From: Piscicola geometra
Lineage: Eukaryota > Annelida > Clitellata > Hirudinida > Piscicolidae
Direction of reading: 5' to 3'
Length of the DNA: 64,000 bases
Assembly (NCBI GenBank): GCA_943735955.1
Contig: OX030957.1
Span: 4,030,801-4,094,800 of the forward strand
Shown here: piece by piece, positions 1 to 13,068 of the stretch
How the letters are laid out: every line of letters begins with the position of its first letter
How positions within the stretch are numbered: position 1 is the stretch's first letter
Made by a program: the position numbers and the translations under genes
Notes under the pieces: model-generated
What the model saw: only the letters and a program-made list of their open reading frames with translations
Databases searched by the model: none
Told to the model about the DNA's origin: nothing

Positions 1-222
1 GATGGGAGGTACTTGCTAACTTTGGTGAGAGTTTAATTGGAGTGCACAAGTGAAGTAAAAACGACAAGAGTCTAAAACAACTAGTCAACAACAACATCAA
101 CTCTAACAGCGATTCCAACTACAACAACACTACAACAACAAAAAAGAACCACAACTATAAGAACCACAACTATAAGACCAACAACAGCAACAACTACACC
201 AGCAACAGCACACACATCTCAC

Positions 223-1913
223 TTGTTGTGCAGCATGTAGCACAGCGACCTTCTGACGGCAGGGGAGCACTGGTCGAGGGTCAAGAGGTCAGCAGAGGAT
301 GACCTCAAGAAAGCCTCGATGACCTCTCTGGTGCGGTGTGGTGATGTGGTCGGCGGTGGTGTTGGTGCGTCGATTTAGATGTGGGAGTGTGGTAGTGGGT
401 GTGGTGTAGTTGGTGTGGTGTAGTGGGTGTGGTGTAGTTGGTGTGGTGTAGTTGGTGTGGTGTAGTTGGTGTCGAGGGGTGTAATGGTTGAGGTGTAGTG
501 GGTGTTATAGAGAGGAGGGATTAGAGGTGGTGGCAAAGTGGCTTTCAAGTGGGTGGGGTGAGGTGGATGTGGATAAAAAAATATTTTAATTTTGAATTCA
601 ATAAATTTAGTTCTACATTTGCTTATCGATGAAGGCTTGGTGGGCAGAGAAGACCGTGAATTTAGTTGTTGGTGTTGTTGAGGAATTTTCAGCGTCCCAG
701 TGGTGTTGGTCGTTTTGTTGACTTCGCTTTCCCTGCTTGTTGTTGACGTTGTTGTTGTGGTTCTGTTTCTTGTGCTTTTGCAACAGAACATCATGATAAC
801 ACCTCTCTTTCGATAACTTCAAGTAGGTTATTCCTGTGGTGGTGATGTGTGTGTGTACATGTGTACGTGTGTGTGTGTGTACATGTGTACGTGTGTGTGT
901 GTGTTGTGTCACATACCTTCTCTGATGACCTTGCCAAAGTCCAGTCCATGCTCTGAGATGAAGGCCAAGCTGGAACTCTGAGGGGCATGATGGTCGTAAT
1001 GTGGGTATTCTATGTGGTATGAAAAAAAACAACAGCATCATCACCATCCTCTTCATTTTTGCGATCATCCTCCTTATCATTATCATCATCATCTTCAGCA
1101 TCATAATCATCATCATCATCTTCAGCATCATAACCATCATCCTCATCATCATCATCTTCAGCATCATGAACACCTGGCATGAGAATTTGGTATCTGGAAC
1201 GATTCTGGAGGGACGAGGAAAGATGTAGAAGTTATAGGGTCTGACTTCGTACCTGTATGCAGATCATGCTTGGGTCACACAAGGTTCAATTGATAGTTGA
1301 TTTAGATCAATTAATTACTTCAGTTTTTAATATCAATTTAATTTCAAAGATTAAATTAATAGTTTTTAATAAAGATGAAGTCATTATGCCATAATAATTA
1401 TGCAAGCACCCATTAGCTTTTTTGTAGACCAAGCAGAGACCGAACTGAACAACAAGGTATTCTTTAGCTGGCTATGAATAAAATTAATTTTAATTTTCAA
1501 TTATCATTTTTCAAAATTTTAATTTTTAATATTTATTATGAAAGATCCACTTTTATCAATTTTTGATATCTGTTTTCAGGAGTATCAAAACATGATAGAT
1601 AATTCTTTTCTCCTTCATCCAAACCTTTTCATGAGCATATTAAGAAGTATAAGTTAATATTTTTTGCATTATTCCATATTAGTTTATTTTAATTATGAAA
1701 ATTTTATACTGAGGATATTTCAGTAGAAACCTGTAAATTCAGTGTCAATGCTAAAAAAAGCAGCAGTTTCTAACAACCCAGAAATTTGTTCATAAACTTG
1801 TTCAAAATCTGGAGAAAATGCAAAAATTATTTATTTACTAATCTGTAATCATTTCATCACACAAAATAAATTGATAAATGATTGAAGCTCAAACTTTCAC
1901 TAGTAACATCCAT
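223..1913 (-). CDS. PARN: PARN poly(A)-specific ribonuclease, N-terminal part (3' end outside window)
   Basis: Spliced gene with exons, in transcript order, 1913-1895, 1808-1731, 1624-1551, 1471-1410, 1252-1174, 977-917, 833-617 and 327-223; more lies left of the window. Every junction is GT/AG and keeps frame, giving about 231 residues. Seen: N-terminus MDVTSENFEQVYEQI; catalytic DEDD motif FFSIDTEFTG (Asp and Glu, as in the PARN family); FDTPENRYQKL; VVQFGLCLVY; YNFYIFPRPSR; AFISEHGLDFGKVIREG; then FIDKQIEVIEAFLRSS, which aligns with the start of the R3H region found in PARN but not in PNLDC1. In the family this is a deadenylase that trims mRNA and small RNA 3' ends. Odd: an Asn/His/Gln-rich stretch sits before the R3H part, in exon 833-617. 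The start is set by the short first exon, which matches family N-termini. It lies head to head with the BAHD1-like gene. The PARN call is firm; the outer exons are missing. Confidence 0.88.
328..616. repeat. Intronic GT-rich degenerate repeat
   Basis: Part of this PARN intron, about 375-490, is a degenerate array of GTGGTGTAGTTG-like units. No coding signal beyond shadows of the repeat. Confidence 0.6.
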
Positions 1914-2455
1914 TTCTGAAGCTTAATTTATAGTTAAAAACTTTAATTTAAATATAATCTTAAACTTATTTTAAAACAAAATAATTTGTTAAAACTTGTG
2001 CATGGTAAAAATGTTTAAAAACAAAAGGTATAAATAGTTTCAGTAAAATATTTATTTTAATTTTTAAAAGCTACAATTTGATTTACATATAAAAATTTAT
2101 TATTTAAAAAATAGTTTTAACAATTTTATTTTTATTTGTTGAATATTTAATGTGTAGAGCTTTGTTAGAAAAGCGACACCTACGGTGTATAACGTTATAA
2201 TTTTTAATATTTTGCATTATTGAGATTTATTTCGTTTTAATCATCGTGAAGAAAATACTTTTAAACTCATCAAATCATGCAAGAGATAATAAAGCAATTA
2301 GTATAATGAGTAGCTACATATGTAATAGCACAACTCCATCGATATTTTATCCAGATTATTGTACGCATCTTAAGTCTGTGTATTCAATACTTATTAACTT
2401 TTTGAACGCTTTTAGTTTAGTTTTTCTAGAATAAAAAATCACCAATTAAGTCAAG
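1914..2455. promoter_or_regulatory. Divergent intergenic region between PARN and BAHD1-like gene
   Basis: This 542-bp AT-rich gap separates two start codons that point away from each other, so it should hold both promoters and 5' UTRs. I see no clear TATA box or CpG-rich core. A 62-codon open frame at 2246-2434 has no recognisable product and could be 5' UTR. Shared promoter function is inferred from arrangement only. Confidence 0.4.
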
Positions 2456-3864
2456 ATGTATAGGAAAAAACACGGTATTGGCAAGCGTCGAGCCTCCAGC
2501 CTCACAGGCTCCTACCACGAATCAAACGTCGCTGTCTTGTGCCAGGACAACTTCTTCGGAGGCTTCAAGTACAATCTCGTGTATGGCTCGCAAAGTAAAC
2601 CCAAAGATAATAAAGATCTTAAGGAAAGTGTTTCCAAAGTGCAAAAAAATGAAATTCCAAATAACAAAACAGAAAATACTCACAGTAAAACTATTCTAAA
2701 GGCCTCAAAGATAAAGGCTTCAAAATTGAAAGTTCCAATCAAGTCTCGAACTCGTCTGTCCGGAGACAAGGAGGTGATCAACAGGAATCTGCAGTGCCAG
2801 AGGACCAAGCGGAGAGTTTCCTTGGACGCGGAGGCCATCATGTCCGCCCTTCTGGTCCTCGATCAGCCTGCCAGGAAGAAGTTTAAGGTGGAAGAAGCAT
2901 TCAAAAAAGATCATGAAAACGCAATTAACTCTGTTGCCATAAAGAAAAAGAAAGATTTAACTAAAAAGTCTACTTCATCATCAAAAGTGCATACTAAGTC
3001 CCACAAAGTATTGTCTTTAAAACAACAAAAGTTGGCAAGTAAGACATCTATTGAGAAATCATCCAAATCTCCACTTAAAAAGCCTTCATCCACAAGCAGT
3101 TCTTTAAAATCGTCACCCACTTCACTCAAATTGACTCCAACCAGATCAGGAAGTATTCACCGAGAAAGTTCTTCACCCAAGGGGAAGACCAAGTCTGCAC
3201 TGGTCGACGTGGGCTGCAGTCCCATCACTCCAAGCCTCTTGTTTCCGAGTGTCGAGGTGAAGGAGATTAGAGGAGGAGAGGGTCCCAGTGGTTGTAGGGG
3301 GATGGAGAGTGCTAGAAAGCGAGAGAGTGACACCCAAAGCGGAAAGAAAGTTGCGAAAAGCAAAAGTGGTGGTGCTAAAAAGAAAGGTGTGCTCAAGGCG
3401 GCAGTAGGAGAAAGAAAGGGCAGTCCGAAAAGACCAAGCAGGTCTGATGAAAAAGAAGTCAAGTCGAGTCCACGAGTTTCTATGGTTCGAAAAAGATTGT
3501 TCCACAATCTGGATTCAGCGAAAAAGAAAAAGTTGTCTTCCGAAGAGAAAAAATCAAAAAGCAAATCAACAGTGAAAAAGAGTTTTTTCAAAACGAAAAA
3601 AAACGTGAGTATCAGTGGTGGTGGTGGTGATGATGATGAGGAGGAAGAGGCAGAAAAGTCTGATGATGAAATGAAGAAGGCTGAAATAAAGGAGAAGAAG
3701 AAGAGAGGAAGGAAGAAGAAGGAGATGAGTGAGTCAACGGACTCGAGGCCTTCCAGGAGGATGGCCAGTCTAAATGCGCAGGTGTGTCTCAGTTTGAATC
3801 TGTGTAATGCATAACATTATTTAGTGCGCTTTTGAATTCATGAAAATGCGATGTGTAAATATAT

Positions 3865-3907
<43 letters not shown>

Positions 3908-6900
3908 CCTTATATAGAAGTCTGTAAGGCATATAAACCATTGAAACTCATTGACTTATGCGACATGCAGGTGTTCCTGTCGACGTACTCAGAGGACTCG
4001 CGGAGGTGTCAGAGGAGCGACAAGGGCAGAGCCAGGAAGTCGAAAGGAAGTCCAGGAAGCAAGCTTGCCACCAGTGATACAACACCTTTCCCACCATCTG
4101 CCACTGAGACCACCACTACAGAGTCTGTAACCCAGGCCAACACCACACCTCCCTCTGCAATATCATCGATCACAGACACTCCTATTACATTGACTAGCAC
4201 TCAGGCATCAAAGAGCGCCAAGAAAGGTTCACAAAGGTCTGGCAAGGGCTTCAAAAAGTCCACCAAGAAGTCTCCGGGCAAGGGTGGCAGCAAGAGGATG
4301 AGCACCAAGTCTCCAGCGCTCACTTCCTTGGTCGTCTCGAGTCCCAACGCGATCAGCACCATCCTCGCGTCCACCAGACACGTCTTGGGGTGGTCACCCA
4401 CTGGCGCATCCCTGCTCTCGCCCGCCTTGACCGCACTGTCACCAGGCAACCACCAATCAACAGTTGGTGCTGGTGATAGCATCAGCAGCAGTGTAGCGAG
4501 TAATGTGGCGAATAATGGCGGCAATAATATCACAGCTCTCGCGACTGATGTTTCCAGAGGTGCAGCAGCGGCTTTGTTGGTGCTCAGTTCGCCCAAAAAA
4601 ACTTCGCCCCTGGACAAGACACTTCGCACCATTAGACCAGCCCTTCCCGCCACCTGCACCAGCCATTCAGAGGCACTCCCAGGCAAGCAGAAGATTTTCT
4701 CGTCGGCTAAATCCACGTCAGCAGTTGTCGCCACCATTCTGCCTCATATTCCCGGCCAGATCCGCTTCGCACGCCAAACCGCTCCAGTCTTCCCATCCAC
4801 CCACCTCTACAACACGCCCCTGCAACACTCTTCCAGACCCATCCTTCCGCACAACAACTTCATCCCACACTCCGCGCCCCTCAACAAATTCCCCGGCTAC
4901 TCGAACATCTTCTACAACAACCCCACCACCAACAACAACAACAAAATGTTCAACTTCTTTCCGCAACAACCTCACCAGTTCAACAACAATGCAACCTCAA
5001 CAGCAACCTTCCTCTTCGGACCATCGCACCCCCCTCTCAACTTCCAAGGCACCCATCCCTCCTTCATTCCCTCCTCCGTCTCTTACAACCCCTACTACAA
5101 CCCTTTCAGTCCATTCTTCTCATCCATCCCTCTATCAGTCAACAAGTACCCAAACATGCCACAGCCCCCTCATCATGAACCTACTTTCTTCCCACCCTAC
5201 AACAACAACAATAACAACAACAACAGCTTCACCACCAACTTCACCAATGCACCCATCACCACTTCCACCACCACATCCACAAGCATCGTCGAAGGCAACA
5301 AGGCATACCAGGACAACAACAACAACAACGCCGCTGCCAAGAAAAAACCTCACAAGACACGACAACAACAAAGCAGCAACAACAGCAACAACCCTGAGAA
5401 TAACAAAAGCAACAACAACAGCAACAACAACATCTTGGCAACTTCAGGAACCTTCGTAAAGATATCTCCCAAACTGACCAAGAAGTCAGAAGATGCCAAC
5501 AAGAACAAGTTGATCTTCAAGGTGGTGCCTTCTCTTGCATCACCACCACCATCCGGCGCCATTCCTCCCCCTTCTTCAAACACCATGGCAACCACCACCA
5601 GCATCAGTTCAGCTGACAATGCCAAAGGCTTTCTTGCCAATGTTGATAGGAAAAATGCTTCGAGTTCTGTGATGGGCGAGAGTGGGAAAGTTGCGAAGAA
5701 AGCTGCTAAAAGCAAGCCGAGATCTACTTTTATTGCCAATACCACTCCTGTAGGCACCACTGCCACTACTGTTACTTCTTCAGCTTCGAGCGCCATGGAC
5801 AGTAGTACCTTAGCTGGTAAGGTTGGCGAAGACTGTTCAGACGTAATGTCTGTGACAAGCAGTAAGAATACACAAGCCAGTATTGAGTTGGCTGGGTGTT
5901 CAACGCCAGAGAAGCATCACAATCTCGACGAGGACGCCATTGCCAGCGTCCATGGGGCGACCAGTGGCGCTGGCAAAGGCGCCAGAGTAAAGAGGTTTTC
6001 GTGGCAGAAGGCTGTTGCATGCGGAGTGGCCAGACCTCTGATGGGAGTGAGGAAGAGGAAGAGGAGGAGGGTGATGATGGGTGGGAAGGAGGGCTCAACG
6101 ATGAAGAGGAACAGAGGTTCTGTGAGTGAGATGCGTGCACGAGAGGTCCAAGAGAAGTCAAGTGTCGTTGTTGGTGGTGGCGCAGCTGTGAAAGGTCAAA
6201 CAAGGTCAGATGACGATTTTAAGAATGCTCCCAAGGTTTTAGGCACCAAGGATAATGATGTTGTTGATGATGGTAGTAGTGGTAATGTGGTAAGTGTTTC
6301 GGGTAGGAAGCATGAGGGCAAACAAGAGGATGAAGAAGAAGGCACGGATGGACAGACACGTTGTGGCATTACTGAAGAGGAGGATGCGAATGATGAAGAG
6401 GATGCAAGGAGGAGGAGTGAGGGCGGGAAGGAAGAGTCGGAGGAGGTTTGCAAGGCAACAAGTGACGATGTTCTCCGTGGGAATAGCCTTGCAAGCACAT
6501 CTGTCAAGAAGGATGCTGACCAAGGTCCAGAAAGGGCAAGCAAGACTGCAGTGGACAACCCGCCTAATAGTGCACCTCCAACCGCCGCCACCACCGCCAC
6601 CACAGCGTTTAAACACGTCTCAACATCATCCAACCCCACAACCAAATGCCTCGTTCCACCACTCTCCAAAATCGACACCACCACCACCACGAAAACTACC
6701 ACGCCCACTGCACCCTCTCCCAAACACAACAACCCTGCTAGCAAGAGGTCAGAGGCTAAAAAGACGGACCAGAAGAAGGTCGACGGCGTGAGGAAGGGCA
6801 TGATGAGGGGGGGCGTGCGTGGCTGGGAGGGTGGTGGTCGGGGCAAGGACGTGAGGGGCGCTGGCAAGTGCGACGGGGGCCTGAAACAGACCTCGTGGTC

Positions 6901-9900
6901 GTGGGTGGGTCAGCCGGTCTTGAAGAATGTCGCTGTGCAGGTATGTGTGTTCGTTTTTCGTTTGCATTGACGTGTTGGTAAATGCGGTTTTTATAATTTC
7001 TGAAGTTTGATTGTTTATTGCTAATATTTTCCTCTACACACCATCCATTCACCAACCACTAAACCCATCCACTAAACCCATCTAACCACCCAGCAAATCC
7101 CATCCATCCATGCAGCCTGACGGCTCCTTCATGACTCGGGTCTCTTATCCAGCGATCAGACACCAGGATGGTGACCTCATCAGCGTCAGGGATTGCGTCT
7201 TCGTGCGTTCGGGATCCAAGAAATGGGATATCCCATACGTCGCGAGGATATACGCCCTGTGGGAGGAGGGCATTGAAGGTGGGTGGGTAAGGGGGGTGAT
7301 TGGATGGGTGGGTAAGGGGGGTGATTGGATGGGTGGGTTAGCTTGAGTTAATGGGTGGGTTTAGTGGATGGTTGGGTTTTGTGGATGGTTTGGTAGATGA
7401 GTGGTTTGGGTGGATGGGTGGGTTGGGTGAATGGATGTGTTGGGTGGGTGATTGAATGGGTTGAGTAGTGAATTTGTCGATTGGATATGGGTGAATGGGT
7501 TGGTGGGTTGAATCATGCAAGAGTATGGTTGTTAAAACGTTAGCCACTCTAGCCACTCCACTACACCGTCTCTCAGGTGAGATGGTGATGGGCGTCTTCT
7601 GGTTCTACCGTAAGGAGCACCTCGAGAACGAAGCCATTGCGGCTCGCTACCAGGACTTTGAGGTTTCATCCTTGGATTAATTATTAATCTTCATTCATTC
7701 ATTCATTCGTTCGTTCATTCATTCATTTATTTGTGTGGTCATTCATTCATTCATTCATTCATTCATTTATTTGTGTGGTCATTCATCCCCGAAACCATTC
7801 ATGAGTTCTATCTTCAATTCATGAATTCACCTATTCTATTCACTCATTCATGCATTAATTCTATCTACCCACCATCCTATTCATGCACTAATTCCATCTA
7901 CCCACCATCTTATTCATGCATGTACACAGAATTCTATCCAACCACCCATGCATGCATGCAAACAGAATTCCATCCATCCACCCATTCATGCATGCATGCA
8001 CGAATTCCCACAGGTGTTTGCGTCTAGGCATCGTGACGTAGTGCCAGTGGCCTGCATTGAAGACAAGTGCTATGTCCTGCCCTTCGACCACTACTGCAGG
8101 TGAGATGGTCGTGGGGGTGGTGGTGAGGTGGTGATGTTAGTAGTGGGGGTGATACTGGTGGTGAGGGTGGTCGTGGTGATGGTGGTGTTGATAATAGTGA
8201 TGACGTGGTGTTGGTGAGATGGTGGCAGTAGCAGTGCTGATAGTGATCTTGATTGTTTTCGTTAATCAGGTTATCAGTGAATGTTAACAGTTTGACAATT
8301 TAAGTTCTATGTAATAAAATATTTTTTGAGAAATTAATTTTCCCATTGTATATTCACCAATGTCTACCACCACTATAACTGTACCACCATCACCACCACT
8401 ACCACCACTACTGTCACTCCACCACTACTATGCTACCATCACCACTACTAACACCACCACCACAACTATACTACCACCACTGCACCACCACCACCACAAC
8501 TATACCACCACTACCACCACCACTGCACCACCACCACTGCACCACCACCACCACTGCACCACCACCACAACTATACCACCACCACAACTATACCACCACC
8601 ACTGCACCACCACCACAACTATACCACCACCACCACTGCACCACCACCACTGCACCACCACCACTGCACCCCCACCACCACCACCACTGCACCACCACCA
8701 CAACTATACCACCACCACCACTGCACCACCACCACCACTGCACCACCACCACAACTATACCACCACCACTACACCACCACCACTGCACCACCACCACCAC
8801 TGCATCACCACCACAACTATACCACTACAACTACACCACCACCACTGCACCACCACCACCACTGCATCACCACCACAACTATACCACCACCACAACTATA
8901 CCACCACAGGTACAAGGGCATTCTGAGCAGGAATGAGTGGGGAGTTGGTGAGGCGCTCAATTCGCTAGTGGTACCCTCGCTTCAAGTATCATCATCAGCA
9001 GCATCCTCATCATCATCATCTACCAAGATATCTACAATATCATCATCATCATCATCATTTTCGACTATCACTGCTACTGCATCATCATTACCTCTCCTAT
9101 ACGAGAAGAGTGATAACAACGATAAGCTTGATGATGGTGGTGATGATGATGATGGCATGCGTGGTGATAATGATGATGGTAAAGGGAAAAACGACAGTGA
9201 TAACAGCACTAAATCACAGCAAGTAAGTCAAACTCTTACCTCGACTTCGTCGTCATCATCATCATCATCATCATCTTCATCATCATCGTCATCATCATCT
9301 ACATCTTTAAAGGGCGTTAGTTCTCAAGTCTCCCTCTGTAACTTGACCCCTCTAAGTTTTCCTTTGGACTCGGAAACTACTACTATCACTACTAGTACTA
9401 CTAAGACACCTCCCTCTTTTACTACAACTTCTACTACTACTACTACTACTACCGCTTCAATTTGTACTTCTACTACTACCACTTCTACTAATACCTTCAC
9501 TACTGCTAGCACAACCTTCACTACTGCTACTTCTGACAATAGCATTTCTGCTACTGCAATTGATGCTTCTTCCTCTTCTGACGACAGCCGCAACAGCCAC
9601 AGCAACAGCCATAGCAGCCACAACAACTTCCCAAGCACAATGGCCTTTCTGCACTTCCTCTCGACGGACGTGCACAAGGACAACGTCTTTCTGTGCCGAC
9701 ACACCTACGACATCAAACTCAAGCGGATTTCCAAGAACCCGCACATCCCTATTCTAACCACCTTCCAAAACAACAACAACAATAATAATAATAATAATAA
9801 TGGGGGGGCTAGTGGTACTAGTAGTAGTAGTGGTGGTAGTGGTAGTGGTGGTGTGGGTGCTAGTAGTAGTGGTGGTAATGGTGGTAGTAGTAGTGGTGTT

Positions 9901-10698
9901 GGTAGTAATGGTAGTAGTAGTAGTAGTAATAGTAGTAGTAGTAGTAGTTTCAGTAGTGCTGCAAAAATAGACAGTTCCAGTAGTCAGACCTTCAATAATG
10001 ACAACAACCTTCCCAAAAACAATAACAACAACAATGCTATTCACGATACGTCATATCAGCATCATCACCATCACCACTTCAACTTTCCTTACCAATACAG
10101 CCACTTCCAAAACCTGCCCAGCACTCTTTCCTCCCTCGGTCCTGTCAACGACTATATTTCGAATAATAATGTTAATAACAACAACAACAATAACAACAAC
10201 AATAACAACAACAATAACAACAACAACAATAAAAACAACAACAATAATAATGATAATAGCGATGATATTAGTAGCCATAATAAATACTATCAAGAATCTA
10301 TTGTTTATGGACACACTGGATATGATGATGATGCTAATGATAATAATATTAATGCAGAAGCTAATATGAATTCGAATGATGTTGATGATGATGATGTTCA
10401 TGATGGTGATGATAATGGAAATTATGCTGATAGTTTTGGAAGTAATAATAGTAATAGTAATAATAATAATCTCAATAATAATAATAATAAAGATAAAGAA
10501 AGTCAAATGGAGGATAGTTGTAATGTGGAGGGAGTGATCGACAGTAATGTAAATGAAACTGCAAATGACAACAACAACAACAACAAGCATGACAACGACA
10601 ATAATATCATTATCATTGGTGAAGTTAAAGCTCCTAAGTGTAGTAATGATTTCGAGAATGATGATGATGATGATGGCAAACTGATGATTGACTGTTAA
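2456..10698 (+). CDS. BAHD1: BAHD1-like bromo-adjacent-homology domain protein
   Basis: Exons 2456-3781, 3971-6940, 7116-7278, 7577-7662, 8014-8099 and 8910-10698 join in frame to 2139 residues. Residues 1-1430 are low complexity: Lys/Ser-rich basic stretches (KKKRGRKKK type), then Asn-, Ser- and Thr-rich tracts. The BAH domain starts near residue 1445 ([71 protein letters not shown]). Its last strand, [20 protein letters not shown], lies near residue 1800, after about 220 Ser/Thr-rich residues. This ending and the CIEDKCYVL motif point to BAHD1 rather than BAHCC1/TNRC18. Vertebrate BAHD1 is a nuclear heterochromatin factor that reads H3K27me3 and recruits HDAC/MIER complexes; the same role here is inferred. 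The C-terminal ~300 residues are Asn/Asp-rich. Human BAHD1 is far shorter (under 800 residues). A 5' non-coding exon is possible. Confidence 0.85.
8361..8908 (+). repeat. CAC/CAA-rich trinucleotide tract ending in a splice acceptor
   Basis: About 550 bp of CACCAC, ACTGCACCACC and ACAACTATACC units fill the last intron of the BAHD1-like gene. The tract ends in CCACCACAG, which is the acceptor used at 8909/8910. Long open frames across it on both strands are repeat artefacts. Confidence 0.85.
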
Positions 10699-11291
10699 TT
10701 TGTTAAAGACTTCTATTTATTTATTTTATTGGCATGTGTTACAACACCCCTATCAGATTCTTGTTGCCCTTTACAAGACACCACTTTCATTATTTATATT
10801 AATACTATTATTAGTTTTATTATCATCATGTTTTCCCATTTTTATTATCATTATTATTATTACTTTTATTATTTTTTCTATTATTTTTATTTTTATTATT
10901 TGCCTTTATCATATGGTCCTTGTTGTAGTCTCGATCAGCTTTCTCAAAACACTACTCTTAAAACTTACTTTGTATTTAGTTAGCTTCAAGATGATGATGA
11001 TGATGCCGATGATGATGGTGCTGATGATGATGATGGTGGCGCACGCTACAGCGAGAAGCCTCGACGTCGCCACTGATCCACCAAGCACACTCACAAATTG
11101 AATGACCGCTTCAAGTTTTGATTGCCAATATTGTTTGTAACTATCACACGCACATTCTTCTGACCACTTCTCGAGGCTCTTTCGGTGCATTTTGATTCTC
11201 GAGCAGTCTCTATAGGTACTTCGGCGGCTGATCCCGTTCAGAGAAACTCGTCTCCATCACTCTCTTGTCTCGTGCTGAAGCCTGGAACTGA
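10699..11291. other. Intergenic region, AT-rich then GATGAT tract
   Basis: Between the BAHD1-like stop and the tentative gene at 11292. It contains TTATTATTATT-type sequence (10820-10900) and a GATGAT tract (10990-11035). No supported gene and no clean AATAAA was seen just after the stop. Confidence 0.5.
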
Positions 11292-11729
11292 TCATCCCTT
11301 GTTCGGCTTAATAGCGCCATCTTCTTGGTTGAAGACACTTCGACTATTAGTTGCGACCGCATACTCACTCCACGTCGAAGGACATGCTCGACTTTGCGCT
11401 TCTTGTCACTCTGCCCACTGGAACTGAGACGGTCTGAGTTGCTCCGAGTCTCAGGCGTCTAGCTCTGTCAGCGTCAGGTCGTTATTTGAGTGCGGCGCGC
11501 TGACGTCTTTGAAAGTATTTCATTCGTGTCGAAGAGGATAGAAATGCCCTTGCCACTGGCTGAGGAAGAAGGGACGTGACTTGAAATACTTTGCTCCATC
11601 GCATTTTTGCTAAAAAGAGAATCATGTAGTGTCTGCGTTACATTCGGTAGCAGTGTTCTTCCCGGTGTATGACTGATCTTCATCAAAGAGCTCTGTGGCT
11701 TTCTCGAGTTGCTTTTGTTTATCCGACAT
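11292..11729 (-). CDS. Tentative small four-exon gene, unknown product (102 aa)
   Basis: Not recognised. Exons in transcript order 11729-11674, 11609-11505, 11464-11369 and 11343-11292 join in frame to 102 residues: MSDKQKQLEKATELFDED..., SGKGISILFDTNEILSK..., GATQTVSVPVGRV..., ending DGAIKPNKG and a stop. Supporting features are a strong acceptor (TTCTCTTTTTAG) before exon 2, a consensus donor (GA|GTGAGT) after exon 3 and non-repetitive, GC-richer sequence than the surroundings. Weak points: the first donor (CA|GTCATA) is poor, the last exon is short and no family matches. Downstream open frames (to about 11200) could be alternative 3' exons. It could be a real small nuclear-type protein or chance. 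Confidence 0.3.
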
Positions 11730-13033
11730 GGTTGACCTCGACTTGAGAGATAGTGTTTTGTACGTCCATGAAATCTGAGAGGAGAAATAAAGAAGGTAGA
11801 GAGATAGAATGATTACAGATTTTTGGTCGTTCTGTATTATGTGGTCTAAACGTCTGCAGCTCGGGTAGGCTGCATAAATGAACAACTTCCACAAGCTAGG
11901 AAAGCCTTAGAAGAACTTTTTCGCTATCCAGTTCTCCTGCGACTGGATGGGATCGACCTCGCTTTTTGTCGCCATAATTTTTTAATCTTCACGTGGCCAG
12001 CCTAGTCCTCTCCATCTGTCCATGTGGGTACCCTAAATACGTCATTTATTTCGGGATTTGGTTAAGCAGATGACTGTAGCACAACGATATCATTCGCCTC
12101 CATGCAGATGTCTCAAGTACCATGTAAAAGACGCACAATTTTTCAATGCCAAAAAGAAAGAAAGCAAGATGTCAAAAAAAGAAAACTAGATTAGATTATT
12201 TCATCTTTTTACTGATGAAAAATCTAAAAAATTGCGTCACTAAAAATCCTTAGAGAGTAAAATAAAGAAGAAAAACTCAAGGCAATGTCATAGTGCTTCA
12301 AGGTATATATCAGTTGGAGATAGTTTATTAATGAACATTTATTAGGAAAGTAGCTTTTTTGAATCAGTTTTAAAACATATATATCATGAATTATTTAGAA
12401 AGCTATCACTTACCTTGTTCAAATCATACTTTTGTTCTATATTTAACCATTGTCGCTTTAAAGCACCCAAAGACGTCTATCAACGCCTACCTTCGCGTAT
12501 GTATAGTTTCATGTTTTTGCAGCTTTTTGAAAAAAAAATATATTGATTTGTTTATAGAATTAATAAGTTGCATTGTAGTGCACTAAATGATGAAATGTGA
12601 TTCGATGTTTTCTGATTTGGTTTAGAATTATTTACATTCTTATGCAATGCCAGCACAAGAGAAGGCTATAAAATGTATAGTATAAATGTAGCATTTCAAT
12701 TTAAAACACTAAAGTTGTTTTATTGCCGGGTATTGTCATTAACTATAATTATCATCATCAGCACCAGCACATCATCTAACGCATCTTATTCAGACTTATT
12801 CGCACTGCAATCGTGACATACAAATCTTATTCATCCGATGACCCATCTTATCACACACACACACTCACACACACACTCACACACACACTCACACACACAC
12901 ACTCACTCACTCACATTTCCTCCTGACAGACACACACACATACACACACACACACGCAGTACACATTTTCTGTAAATGTTCATTGAATACTCATTATCGA
13001 AGTCATTCAGGAGCACTTGATTGATTCATTCAC

Positions 13034-13068
<35 letters not shown>

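Noticed and set aside
1..222. A further PARN exon at the left edge (AG at 13-12 on minus)
   Set aside because: Only about 11 bases would be visible and they do not match the family convincingly.
2246..2434. 62-codon plus frame upstream of the BAHD1-like start
   Set aside because: AT-rich, no recognisable product; likely 5' UTR or chance.
8360..8936. Thr/His/Pro repeat frames
   Set aside because: CAC/CAA trinucleotide repeat in an intron with supported splice sites on both sides.
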